Shown here piece by piece: positions 44,526 through 52,808 of a stretch of DNA of 64,000 bases. This stretch comes from Micromonospora sp. MA102. GTDB lineage: Bacteria; Actinomycetota; Actinomycetes; Mycobacteriales; Micromonosporaceae. The DNA is taken from NCBI RefSeq assembly GCF_025460765.1, contig NZ_JAMWEG010000004.1:372001-436000 (forward strand), written 5' to 3'. Below the pieces are notes generated by a model. The model was not told the DNA's origin, did no database searches, and was given only the letters and a program-made list of their open reading frames with translations. Every line of letters begins with the position of its first letter. Positions within the stretch are counted from its first letter, which is position 1. The position numbers and the translations under genes are program-made.

Positions 44526-46367
44526 GTGACGACGCACGGCGATCCCGCCACCCATGCCGGCGCGCCCGCCGTCGCTGCCCGCACCGGCCCCGACGACGGC
44601 GGCGGGGACCGGCCCGCCGACGCCGCGGAAGGCCTGCCCGCCGCACTCACCGGCCTGCGGGCCGCGATCGCGGCGGCCCGGTTCCCGCTGGCGCTGCCCT
44701 CGGCCGAGCCCGCCCGGCGCACCGCCACCGGTCTCACCGACCAGCTCGACGACTACCTGCTGCCCCGCCTCGCCCGGCTCGACGCCCCGCTGCTCGTGGT
44801 GGTCGGCGGCTCGACCGGCGCCGGCAAGTCGACGCTTGTCAACAGCCTGGTCCAGGCGCGGGTCAGCGCCGCCGGGGTGCTCCGCCCCACCACCCGCTCG
44901 CCGGTGCTGGTCTGCAACCCCGCCGACGCGGCCTGGTTCCGCCAGGGCGAGCTGCTGCCGGGCCTGACCCGCACCACCGAGCCGAGCGAGAACCCGGGCA
45001 CCCTCCAGCTGGTCACCGCCCCCGCGCTCCCGGCCGGGCTGGCCTTCCTCGACGCGCCCGACATCGACTCGGTGGTCGACGCCAACCGGGCCCTCGCCGG
45101 TCAGCTGCTGGCCGCCGCCGACCTCTGGCTCTTCGTCACCACGGCCGCCCGCTACGCCGACGCCGTCCCGTGGGAGCTGCTACGCAGCGCCCGGGCCCGG
45201 GGCGCCGCCGTCGCCATGGTCCTCGACCGGGTCCCCCCGGAGGCGGCCGACGAGATCGCCGCCCACCTGTCCGAGATGCTCGCCGCACAGGATCTCGGCG
45301 CCGCGCCGCTGTTCGTCCTGCCGGAGACCTGGGTGGACGGGCAGGGCCTGCTTCCCGACCGGGTCACCGCCCCGCTGGCCGGCTGGTTCGCGCGGCTCGC
45401 CGCCGACGCCGAGGCCCGCTCGGCGGTCGTCCGGCAGACTCTCGACGGCGCGCTGGCCAGCCTGCACCCGACCGTGGACGCGCTGGCCGACGCCGCCGAC
45501 GAGCAGGCGGCCGCCGCCGACGCGCTGGACGAGCGGGTCCGGGCGGCGTACCGGGGGGCGGAGCGGACCGTCGACCAGGGGCTCAAGGACGGCCGGCTGC
45601 TCCGCGGCGAGGTGCTGGCCCGGTGGCAGGAGTTCGTCGGCACCGGCGAGCTCTTCCGCAGCCTGGAGGCGCGGATCGGCCGCCTGCGCGACCGGGTGGT
45701 GGCCGCGGTCACCGGCCGTCCGGCGCCGGCCGCCGAGCTGCGGAACGCCATCGAGTCGCAACTGGTCACGCTGCTGCGCGGGGTGTCCGCCGAGGCCGCG
45801 GAGAACGCCTACACCGGGTGGAAGGCGCACCCGGCCGGGGCGGCGCTGCTCGAACCCGAGCTGGCGCACCCGTCGGCCGATCTCGCCGAGCGCGCCGAAC
45901 GCCTGGTCCGCGACTGGCAGCGCGGCGTGCTCGAACTGGTCCGGGCCGAGGGCGGCGACCGCCGCTTCGTGGCCCGCACCGCCGCGTACGCGGTCAACGC
46001 CACCGGCCTGGCCGTCATGATCGCGGTCTTCGCGGCCACCGCCTTCATCCCGACCGGGCTGGAGGTCGCCACCGGCGCGGGCACCACGGTCGCCGCCCAG
46101 GCGGTGCTCCAGGCGATCTTCGGTGACCAGGCGGTCCGCAACCTGGCCAGCAAGGCGCGGGTGGACCTGCTCGACCGGATCGGCGCGCTGCTGACGGAGG
46201 AGGCCGACCGGTTCCTCGCCCGCACCGCCGACGCGCGCCCGGCCAAAGACACCGGCGCCGCCCTGCGCCGGTCGGCCCGCGAGGTCGAGAAGGCCCGGCA
46301 CCGCGCCGGTCTCTCCGGCACGTCGGGCGCGACACTGCCCGCCGCGGACCAGGGTGGGCGCGCGTGA
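44526..46367 (+). CDS. Dynamin-like membrane GTPase A
   Basis: A 613-residue GTPase. The G1 P-loop is GGSTGAGKST (94-103). G3 is LAFLDAPDIDS, the switch 1 Thr lies in RPTTRSPVLV, and the G4 region MVLDRVP is degenerate (N/TKxD expected). Helical regions follow, with YRGAERTVDQGLKDGRLLRG and a hydrophobic stretch (ATGLAVMIAVFAATAFIPTG) near residue 500 as a likely membrane insertion. This layout resembles YfjP/dynamin-like GTPases, including the DynA/DynB pair of Streptomyces sporulation septa; orthology is unproven. The GTG at 44526 has no Shine-Dalgarno, so it may be leaderless. It is divergent from dnaK and overlaps the next GTPase by 4 bases. Confidence 0.75.
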   Translation: MTTHGDPATHAGAPAVAARTGPDDGGGDRPADAAEGLPAALTGLRAAIAAARFPLALPSAEPARRTATGLTDQLDDYLLPRLARLDAPLLVVVGGSTGAGKSTLVNSLVQARVSAAGVLRPTTRSPVLVCNPADAAWFRQGELLPGLTRTTEPSENPGTLQLVTAPALPAGLAFLDAPDIDSVVDANRALAGQLLAAADLWLFVTTAARYADAVPWELLRSARARGAAVAMVLDRVPPEAADEIAAHLSEMLAAQDLGAAPLFVLPETWVDGQGLLPDRVTAPLAGWFARLAADAEARSAVVRQTLDGALASLHPTVDALADAADEQAAAADALDERVRAAYRGAERTVDQGLKDGRLLRGEVLARWQEFVGTGELFRSLEARIGRLRDRVVAAVTGRPAPAAELRNAIESQLVTLLRGVSAEAAENAYTGWKAHPAGAALLEPELAHPSADLAERAERLVRDWQRGVLELVRAEGGDRRFVARTAAYAVNATGLAVMIAVFAATAFIPTGLEVATGAGTTVAAQAVLQAIFGDQAVRNLASKARVDLLDRIGALLTEEADRFLARTADARPAKDTGAALRRSAREVEKARHRAGLSGTSGATLPAADQGGRA

Positions 46368-48043
46368 GCAACATCGTCGGCCGGATGCGGGAGACGTTCC
46401 GGGGCGGGCAGCGGGTCGACCCCGACGTCCTGATCGCGCGGCTTCAGGCCCTCCAGCGTTTCCTCGGCGCGGTCGACGGCCAGGTGCCCGACGCCGAGCT
46501 GGTCGCCGCGCACACCGTCGTCGAGCGGGCCGGCACCCGGCTCGCCCTCTCCGGCCACCACACCGTGGTGGCCCTGGCCGGGGCGACCGGCAGCGGCAAG
46601 TCGAGCCTGTTCAACGCCCTGGCCCGGCTGGACCTCTCCCCGGTCGGCGTCCGCCGGCCGACCACCGGCGTGGCGCACGCCTGCGTCTGGGGGCAGCTCG
46701 ACGGCGCGTCCCGGCTGCTCGACTGGATCGGGGTGCTGCCGCGTCACCGGTTCGTCCGGGAGAGCCCGCTGGACGGCGACGACGAGTCCACCCTGCACGG
46801 CCTGGTCCTGCTGGACCTGCCCGACTTCGACTCGGTGCAGCGGACCCACCGGCTGGAGGTGGACCGGCTGCTCGGCCTTGTCGACCTGGTGGTCTGGGTG
46901 GTCGACCCGCAGAAGTACGCCGACCGGGTGATCCACACCAGCTACCTGCGCGAGTTCCACCGGCACCGGGACGTGACCGTGGTGGTGCTCAACCAGGCCG
47001 ACCGGCTGCCCCCGGCCGAGCTGCCCCGGGTCCTCGGCGACCTGCGCCGGCTGCTCGACGCCGACGGGCTGGAGGGGGTGCCGCTGCTGCCCACCGTGGC
47101 GGTGGACCCGGCGGGGTTGGACGGGCTCCGCGCCGAACTGGAGCGCACGGTCGCCGAGCGGCAGGCCGCGCTGCGCCGGCTGGCCGGCGACGTCGACGCC
47201 GTGGTGGCCGGGCTCGACCCGTTGGTCGGGCCGGAGCCGCCGCGCACCCGGCCGGGTGACGCGTCGGCACGGGAGCTCACCACGGCGCTGGCCGGAGCGG
47301 CCGGGGTGCCGACGGTGGCCGAGGCGGTCGAGGGGGCGTACCGGCACCGGGCGGTGGGCAGCACCGGCTGGCCGCTGGTCCGGGGCTGGCGGAAGCTGCG
47401 GCCGGACCCGCTGCGCCGGCTGCACCTGCCCGGCGGGGGCGCCGACGCGCCCGCGGAGAGCCTGGTCGCGGCCACCTCCGTACCCGATCCGACCGCCGCG
47501 CAGCGCTCGGCGCTCAACCTGGCCATCCGCGCGGTGGCCGACCGCTCGGCCGCCGACCTGCCGGCGCCCTGGCCGGCCGCGGTGATCGCCGCGGCCCGGT
47601 CCCGGCTGGCCGACCTGCCGGACGCGCTGGACCACGCGGTGGCCGCCACCGACCTGGGCATGGACCGCCGGCCGACCTGGTGGCGGGTGGTCGGCGCGCT
47701 CCAGTGGCTGGTCACCCTCGCCGCGCTTGGCGGCCTGGCCTGGCTGGTCCTGGGCTACGCGCTGCGCATCCTGGGCCTGCCCGCCCTCGACTACCCGGAA
47801 CTCGGCGAGGTGCCCTGGCCCACCGTGCTGCTGCTCGGCGGCCTGCTGGCCGGGCTGCTCGTGGCGGCGCTGACCCGGCCGGTGATCCGGTGGGCGGCGC
47901 GGCGCGCCCGGCGCCGGGCCGAGCACCGGCTGCTCACGTCGGTGGGCAGCGTCGGGGAGAAGCACGTGCTGAACCCGGTCTGGGCGGTGCTGGCCCGCTA
48001 CGGCGAGGCGCGCGAGGCGCTGCGGGAGGCGGCCCGGGGCTGA
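46364..48043 (+). CDS. Dynamin-like membrane GTPase B
   Basis: A 559-residue partner GTPase. G1 is ALAGATGSGKSSLFNAL, G2 RRPTTGVAHA, G3 VLLDLPDFDSV, and a good G4 VVLNQADRL, so nucleotide binding is better conserved than in GTPase A. Two close membrane helices are near residues 445-505 (WLVTLAALGGLAWLVLGYAL and VLLLGGLLAGLLVAALTRPV), followed by a basic amphipathic segment. The GTG start lies within GTGA, overlapping the upstream stop, so the two proteins are made in tandem, as expected for hetero-oligomeric bacterial dynamins that remodel membranes. The substrate membrane process here is unknown; division or stress protection are candidates. Confidence 0.78.
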   Translation: MSNIVGRMRETFRGGQRVDPDVLIARLQALQRFLGAVDGQVPDAELVAAHTVVERAGTRLALSGHHTVVALAGATGSGKSSLFNALARLDLSPVGVRRPTTGVAHACVWGQLDGASRLLDWIGVLPRHRFVRESPLDGDDESTLHGLVLLDLPDFDSVQRTHRLEVDRLLGLVDLVVWVVDPQKYADRVIHTSYLREFHRHRDVTVVVLNQADRLPPAELPRVLGDLRRLLDADGLEGVPLLPTVAVDPAGLDGLRAELERTVAERQAALRRLAGDVDAVVAGLDPLVGPEPPRTRPGDASARELTTALAGAAGVPTVAEAVEGAYRHRAVGSTGWPLVRGWRKLRPDPLRRLHLPGGGADAPAESLVAATSVPDPTAAQRSALNLAIRAVADRSAADLPAPWPAAVIAAARSRLADLPDALDHAVAATDLGMDRRPTWWRVVGALQWLVTLAALGGLAWLVLGYALRILGLPALDYPELGEVPWPTVLLLGGLLAGLLVAALTRPVIRWAARRARRRAEHRLLTSVGSVGEKHVLNPVWAVLARYGEAREALREAARG

Positions 48044-48108
48044 GCCCGGCGCGGATGCCCGGCGTGCTGACCGTCGTCCGGGCGGGCCGGGCGGCGTAGG
48101 GTCGGTGC

Positions 48109-49326
48109 ATGGCCACGCCACAGACCCCCTACGAGGCGGTGCTGCACGCCGCTCGCGACGTGACGAGGCTCGACTCCGCCCTGGACGCGGAGATGCTCGG
48201 CGCCGCGCTGCTCGGCAGTGTCTACGCCGTTGCCGAGACCGATCGGGACAACGCCGTCCGCGAATTCGTGGGCGGCTTCCTCACCGCCACCTCGCGCCGC
48301 CGCAGCGCCGCCGCGACCACCATCCGCGCCGTCTTCGCCACGCTGGTGCCCGACGCCGAGGGGGCCGGCCGGGTCCGCCCCGGCGCCTACGCCCCCGCGT
48401 GGGCCGGCCAGCTCGGCCGGGTGCACCTCACGGGCGCCTGGTCGTACGGCGACGTGTACGGCGACCAGACCTCCTACCTGGCCACCTTCGCCTACGACGA
48501 CGACGAGGGCGGCCCGGAGCACGCCCTCGTGGCGCTGGTCGACCACAACATCGGGATCACCAAGGACGTGTTCGTGGGCGGCCCGGCCGCCCGGATCGTC
48601 GAGCAGGCCCGGGAGATCTGCACCCAGGACGAGTTCACCTGGTTCCGCACCGAGGACCCGGCCCGGATGCGCACCGAGGTGGGCCGCCACCTGGCGATCA
48701 CCGACGACCTCGGTGAGCTGCCCGCGCAGGGCTCGCTGGCCACCGACCGGGCGCTCGTGGGTGCGCGGCTGGCCGCGCTGCCCGGCCCGGCCCCGGCGGC
48801 GGCCGACGTCCCGCCGCTGACCGACGAGGCACGGACCGGGCTGGTCCGCGCCTTCCTCGGCTCGCCCGAGGCGGTCCGCTTCGGCCTGGACCGGGTGGCC
48901 GACGGGGAGCTGGCCTCGCTGCACTTCTGCCTGGGGCTGCTGCTGGACCACGCGGCGAGCTTCCCGGACGCCGACCCGATGCGGTGGAGCCCGACGGTCG
49001 CGGAGCTGTTCCTGCTCGACTGGGTGCACCGGCGGGCCGTGCTGGACATGGACGACGCCGCCATGCTGCCCCGGGTGCTGCGCGGCTGGGCGGCGTACGC
49101 GGCCCGCCAGCGGGGGCTCGCGCCGGCGGCGGCCGCCCGCACGGACGAGGCCATCCAGGAGATGGTTCCCGAGTTCGCCCGGCTCTACAGCACGGGCGAG
49201 CGCCGCAGCCCGGCGACGGCCGCCGTCGCCCAGCTCATGGCGGACGGCGTGAACCCGGACGATCCGGCGGCGCTGGACGCCTGGATCGAGGCGAACCGCC
49301 ACCGCCTCACCGACGACCCGGCCTGA
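48109..49326 (+). CDS. Hypothetical actinobacterial protein
   Basis: A 405-residue soluble protein without membrane segments. It is Ala- and Asp-rich but not low complexity. Segments that look structurally constrained are SYGDVYGDQTSYLATFAYDD, ALVALVDHNIGITKDVFVGG and the helical LIFE-type stretch VAELFLLDWVHRRAVLDMDD. The C-terminus (LMADGVNPDDPAALDAWIEA) looks like a short helical hairpin. The ATG at 48109 is 7 bases after TAGGGT, suggesting a leaderless message. I do not recognise a family. It is transcribed in the same direction as the GTPase pair but 65 bases later, so co-transcription is possible. Confidence 0.7.
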   Translation: MATPQTPYEAVLHAARDVTRLDSALDAEMLGAALLGSVYAVAETDRDNAVREFVGGFLTATSRRRSAAATTIRAVFATLVPDAEGAGRVRPGAYAPAWAGQLGRVHLTGAWSYGDVYGDQTSYLATFAYDDDEGGPEHALVALVDHNIGITKDVFVGGPAARIVEQAREICTQDEFTWFRTEDPARMRTEVGRHLAITDDLGELPAQGSLATDRALVGARLAALPGPAPAAADVPPLTDEARTGLVRAFLGSPEAVRFGLDRVADGELASLHFCLGLLLDHAASFPDADPMRWSPTVAELFLLDWVHRRAVLDMDDAAMLPRVLRGWAAYAARQRGLAPAAAARTDEAIQEMVPEFARLYSTGERRSPATAAVAQLMADGVNPDDPAALDAWIEANRHRLTDDPA

Positions 49327-49341
49327 CCCGCCGAGAGCAGC

Positions 49342-50154
49342 TCAGGCTCGCGGCGCGGTCGGGGCCGTGGTGCCCGACGCCGTGGCGCTCGGGTGCGGGT
49401 CGTCGCGCGGGCTGAGCGTCGGGGTGGGCGACTCCTCCGGCGGCGTTCCGGTCGGCGACGGTGTGCTGTCGGGCGGCTCGGTCGTCGGGTCCGGGTCGTC
49501 GGTCGGCGACGGCCCGGACGTCGGGGTCGGCTCGGTCGTCGGGTCCGGGTCGTCCGTCGGGATCGGCTCGTCGGTCGACGACGGCCCGGCGGTCGGGGTC
49601 GGCTCGGTCGGGCTGGAGCTCGGGTCCGGGTCGGACGGCGACGGTGACGGCACCGGCGAGGGGCGCGGCGGGCCGGCCGGCGTGGTCCGGACGGGGCGCG
49701 GCGTCGGCACCGGCGCGGCCGGGTGGGACCGGTGGCGGGAACCGAGGTCGCTGTCGTCGGGCAGGGCCGGGGCGGCCGGGAGCACCGGCGCCGGGGGCGG
49801 CACGGTGGTGGCTCCGGCGACCGGCGACGGGGTGGGTAGCAGCGGCGTCTGGGTCCCCTCGGGCAGCGGGATCACCACCGGGCCGACCGAGGGGGTCGGG
49901 ATGAACGGGGTGCTGCCGTCCGGGAGGGCGCTGTTCCCCACGGTGGCCGACCCCGCGCTGATCGCGGCGAGGATCGGCATGGAGGCCGTGCCGGCCAGCA
50001 GCGCGACGGTGAACAGGTAGCCCCGGCTCGGGCCGCCCAGGCCCTGCGCGCGGTGCGCGCCGACCACCGGCCGGTAGCCGGACCGCGGCACCGCCCGGTG
50101 CCGGCCGAGGAACGGAGCTCCCGGAGGACCCTCTGGCGGCTCGGACACCGGCAC
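49342..50154 (-). CDS. Single-pass membrane protein with Pro/Ser/Thr-rich extracellular repeat region
   Basis: A 270-residue protein. A cytoplasmic basic N-terminus of about 45 residues is followed by one membrane helix (YLFTVALLAGTASMPILAAI), then about 200 residues dominated by Pro, Ser, Thr, Asp and Glu. The DPDPTTEP unit recurs with an 18-residue period. Such stalks usually span the cell wall and are often O-glycosylated. The GTG at 50154 follows GAGGAGT. Coding is supported by that site and the membrane helix, but the repetitive part alone would not prove it. Function unknown. It is convergent with the hypothetical gene at 48109. Confidence 0.6.
   Translation of the reverse strand: MPVSEPPEGPPGAPFLGRHRAVPRSGYRPVVGAHRAQGLGGPSRGYLFTVALLAGTASMPILAAISAGSATVGNSALPDGSTPFIPTPSVGPVVIPLPEGTQTPLLPTPSPVAGATTVPPPAPVLPAAPALPDDSDLGSRHRSHPAAPVPTPRPVRTTPAGPPRPSPVPSPSPSDPDPSSSPTEPTPTAGPSSTDEPIPTDDPDPTTEPTPTSGPSPTDDPDPTTEPPDSTPSPTGTPPEESPTPTLSPRDDPHPSATASGTTAPTAPRA
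49475..49554. repeat. Direct repeat of 26 bp with 54-bp period
   Basis: A 26-base sequence beginning GGCTCGGTCGTCGGG at 49475-49500 is repeated exactly at 49529-49554 inside the Pro/Ser/Thr-rich coding region; one period equals 18 codons. Confidence 0.85.
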
Positions 50155-50635
50155 ACTCCTCGTACGCGTCGACAGGGCGGGATCCCGGCGCAGGCTAAAC
50201 GGACAAATGCCGCGCGGGGACCACCGTCAGCTTGAACCAGTGACGCTCAGTTCACCAGCCACCACAGCGTGTCGACACACAAATTGTCCGTCCCGCGACG
50301 GTGCCGCACCAGACAAACGTGTCAATGCATCGCGAACACGACGGAACGTCACCGGTGGAGGAGGCCGTACTGTGGGCCCGCTCACCTCCTCTGCAATCAT
50401 TCAGGCACGACGGCAACGCAGCCGCCACCTCCGCGCACCCCGCGGCTGGTGCGGTACGGCGCCGGCGCTCCCGGGTCGGGCTCCTCAACGGGACCCGGCT
50501 CACGCCGCGCGGCAACCCTCACCGGGGCTAGGCGCGGCCGCCAGGGACCGGTCCGGCACCAGCCGGGTCGGGCGCACGATGTGCGCGGCACGGGTCACCC
50601 CCCGGCGCCGGCGCAGACCAGACAGGGAGAGACGG
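50155..50635. other. 481-base non-coding region upstream of the dehydrogenase operon
   Basis: This is the only gap over 300 bases in the window. It contains a GTGTCGACAC palindrome (50269-50278), a distant inverted pair CGGACAA (50199-50205) / TTGTCCG (50284-50290), and the ribosome-binding AGGGAGAG near 50624. I find no convincing open frame with a ribosome-binding site, no tRNA and no riboswitch-like core. It most likely carries promoter and operator elements for the E1 alpha gene (start 50636) and the divergent gene at 50154. Confidence 0.5.
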
Positions 50636-51814
50636 ATGGCAAAGGGCGATCCCGGGGCCGCCACCCGCAGCAAGCGGGCCGCACCCCGTACCAAACGCGC
50701 CGCCGCCACGGGCGAACCGGAGCTCGTGCAGCTGCTCACGCCCGAGGGCGAGCGGATCGAGAGCGCGCTCGGCCCGGACGGGACCGAGTACCGCGTCGAC
50801 TTCACCGACGAGGAGTACCGCGGGCTCTACCGCGACCTCGTGCTGGTCCGGAAGCTCGACGCCGAGGCCACGGCGCTCCAGCGCCAGGGCGAGCTGGGCC
50901 TCTGGGCCAGCCTGCTGGGCCAGGAGGCGGCGCAGGTCGGCTCCGGCCGGGCGCTGCGTACGCAGGACATGGCCTTCCCGACCTACCGGGAGCACGGTGT
51001 CCTCTACTGCCGGGGCATCGACCCGATCATGCCGCTCGGCCTGTTCCGCGGCGTCGACCAGGGCGGCTGGGACCCGAACGAGTTCAAGTTCAACATGTAC
51101 ACGATCGTCATCGGGGCGCAGACCCTGCACGCGACCGGCTACGCCATGGGTGTCGCCATGGACGGCAAGACCGGCAGCGACGAGGGCGAGGCGGTGATCG
51201 CCTACTTCGGCGACGGCGCCACCAGCCAGGGCGACGTGAACGAGGCGTTCGTCTGGGCCAGCGTCTTCAACACCCCGCTGGTGTTCTTCTGCCAGAACAA
51301 CCAGTACGCCATCTCCGAGCCGCTGGAGCGGCAGACCCGCGTCCCGCTCTACCAGCGGGCCGGCGGCTTCGGCTTCCCCGGCGTCCGGGTGGACGGCAAC
51401 GACGTGCTCGCGTCGTACGCGGTGACCCGGCACGCGCTGGACAACGCGCGGCACGGCCAGGGCCCGAGCCTCATCGAGGCGTACACCTACCGGATGGGCG
51501 CGCACACCACCTCCGACGACCCGACCCGCTACCGGATCGCCAGCGAGGTCGAGGCCTGGCAGGCCAAGGACCCGATCGCCCGGATGAAGGCGTTCCTCAC
51601 CAAGCAGCAGATCGTCGACGAGTCGTTCTTCGCCGAGGTCGACGAGCAGGCCCGCGCCGAGTCGGTGCACCTGCGCGAGCGGGTGCTCGCCATGCCCGAC
51701 CCGGAGCCGGTGACCATGTTCGACCACGTCTACCCCAACGGGTCCCCCGAGCTCGACGAGCAGCGGGCCCAGTTCAGCAAGTACCTGGAGTCGTTCGAGG
51801 GGAGCGCCCACTGA
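50636..51814 (+). CDS. pdhA: 2-oxoacid dehydrogenase E1 component, alpha subunit
   Basis: A 392-residue thiamine-diphosphate-dependent E1 alpha. The TPP/Mg motif runs from YFGDGATSQGDVNEAFVWAS to CQNNQYAIS (GDG to NN). The loop SLLGQEAAQVGSGRALRTQD and the phosphorylation-loop equivalent TYRMGAHTTSDDPTRYR are present. The N-terminal 30 residues are basic and Ala-rich. It forms an alpha2beta2 enzyme with the next gene and decarboxylates pyruvate or a branched-chain 2-oxoacid; sequence alone does not separate the two, so the pdh symbol is provisional (bkdA is the alternative). The ATG at 50636 follows AGGGAGAG. No E3 gene is present in the operon. Confidence 0.88.
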   Translation: MAKGDPGAATRSKRAAPRTKRAAATGEPELVQLLTPEGERIESALGPDGTEYRVDFTDEEYRGLYRDLVLVRKLDAEATALQRQGELGLWASLLGQEAAQVGSGRALRTQDMAFPTYREHGVLYCRGIDPIMPLGLFRGVDQGGWDPNEFKFNMYTIVIGAQTLHATGYAMGVAMDGKTGSDEGEAVIAYFGDGATSQGDVNEAFVWASVFNTPLVFFCQNNQYAISEPLERQTRVPLYQRAGGFGFPGVRVDGNDVLASYAVTRHALDNARHGQGPSLIEAYTYRMGAHTTSDDPTRYRIASEVEAWQAKDPIARMKAFLTKQQIVDESFFAEVDEQARAESVHLRERVLAMPDPEPVTMFDHVYPNGSPELDEQRAQFSKYLESFEGSAH

Positions 51815-52803
51815 TGGCCACGGAGACGCTCACCCTCGGCAAGGCCCTCAACGCCGGCCTGCGCAAGGCCCTGGAGAACGACCCGAAGGTCGTCATCATG
51901 GGCGAGGACGTCGGCAAGCTCGGCGGCGTGTTCCGCATCACCGACGGCCTCCAGAAGGACTTCGGCGACCAGCGGGTCATCGACACCCCGCTCGCCGAGT
52001 CCGGCATCATCGGCACCGCGGTCGGCCTGGCCATCCGCGGCTTCCGGCCGGTCTGCGAGATCCAGTTCGACGGCTTCGTCTACCCGGCGTACGACCAGAT
52101 CGTGTCGCAGGTGGCGAAGATGCACTACCGCTCGCAGGGCAAGGTGCGGATCCCGATGGTCATCCGGATCCCCTACGGCGGTGGCATCGGCGCGGTCGAG
52201 CACCACTCGGAGTCGCCCGAGGCGTACTTCGCGCACACCGCCGGCCTGAAGGTCGTCACCTGCGCGAACCCGCAGGACGGCTACTCGATGATCCAGCAGG
52301 CCATCGCCTCCGACGACCCGATCGTCTTCCTGGAGCCGAAGCGGCGCTACTGGGAGAAGGGTCCGGTCGAGCTGGACGCCCCGCTGACCGACGCGTACCC
52401 GCTGCACGCCGCCCGGGTCGCCCGGCCGGGCACCGACGCCACCGTGCTGGCGTACGGCCCGATGGTGCGCACCGCCCTGGACGCGGCCACCGCCGCCGCC
52501 GAGGACGGCCGGGAGCTGGAGGTCATCGACCTGCGCACGCTCTCCCCGCTGGACCTGACCGCCGCGTACGAGTCGGTGAAGCGCACCGGCCGCTGCGTGG
52601 TCGTCCACGAGGCCCCGGGCAACCTGGGCCTCGGGTCGGAGATCGCCGCCCGGATCACCGAGGAGTGCTTCTACTCCCTGGAGTCCCCGGTGCTGCGGGT
52701 CACCGGCTTCGACACCCCCTACCCGGCCGCCCGGGTGGAGGAGGAGTACCTGCCCGACCTCGACCGGGTGCTCGACGCCGTCGACCGCACCTTCGGCTGG
52801 TGA
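51814..52803 (+). CDS. pdhB: 2-oxoacid dehydrogenase E1 component, beta subunit
   Basis: A 329-residue E1 beta. LGKALNAGLRKALENDPKVV begins the transketolase-like pyrimidine domain, MGEDVGKLGGVFRITDGLQK holds the conserved Glu, and DTPLAESGIIGTAVGLAIRG and IPYGGGIGAVEHHSESPEAY follow. The C-terminal domain has VVHEAPGNLGLGSEIAARIT. It completes the TPP site with the alpha subunit. The ATG overlaps the alpha stop codon by one base (TGATG), giving coupled, equimolar synthesis. Pyruvate or branched-chain oxoacid specificity is unresolved, as for its partner. Confidence 0.9.
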   Translation: MATETLTLGKALNAGLRKALENDPKVVIMGEDVGKLGGVFRITDGLQKDFGDQRVIDTPLAESGIIGTAVGLAIRGFRPVCEIQFDGFVYPAYDQIVSQVAKMHYRSQGKVRIPMVIRIPYGGGIGAVEHHSESPEAYFAHTAGLKVVTCANPQDGYSMIQQAIASDDPIVFLEPKRRYWEKGPVELDAPLTDAYPLHAARVARPGTDATVLAYGPMVRTALDAATAAAEDGRELEVIDLRTLSPLDLTAAYESVKRTGRCVVVHEAPGNLGLGSEIAARITEECFYSLESPVLRVTGFDTPYPAARVEEEYLPDLDRVLDAVDRTFGW

Positions 52804-52808
52804 GCGGC

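Noticed and set aside
45809..48121. A 770-codon minus-strand frame opposite the GTPases
   Set aside because: Antisense to two proteins with intact P-loops; composition typical of a shadow.
50320..50325. A perfect TTGACA on the minus strand as a promoter for the gene at 50154
   Set aside because: No -10-like hexamer lies 16-19 bases downstream, and the gene start is more than 160 bases away.
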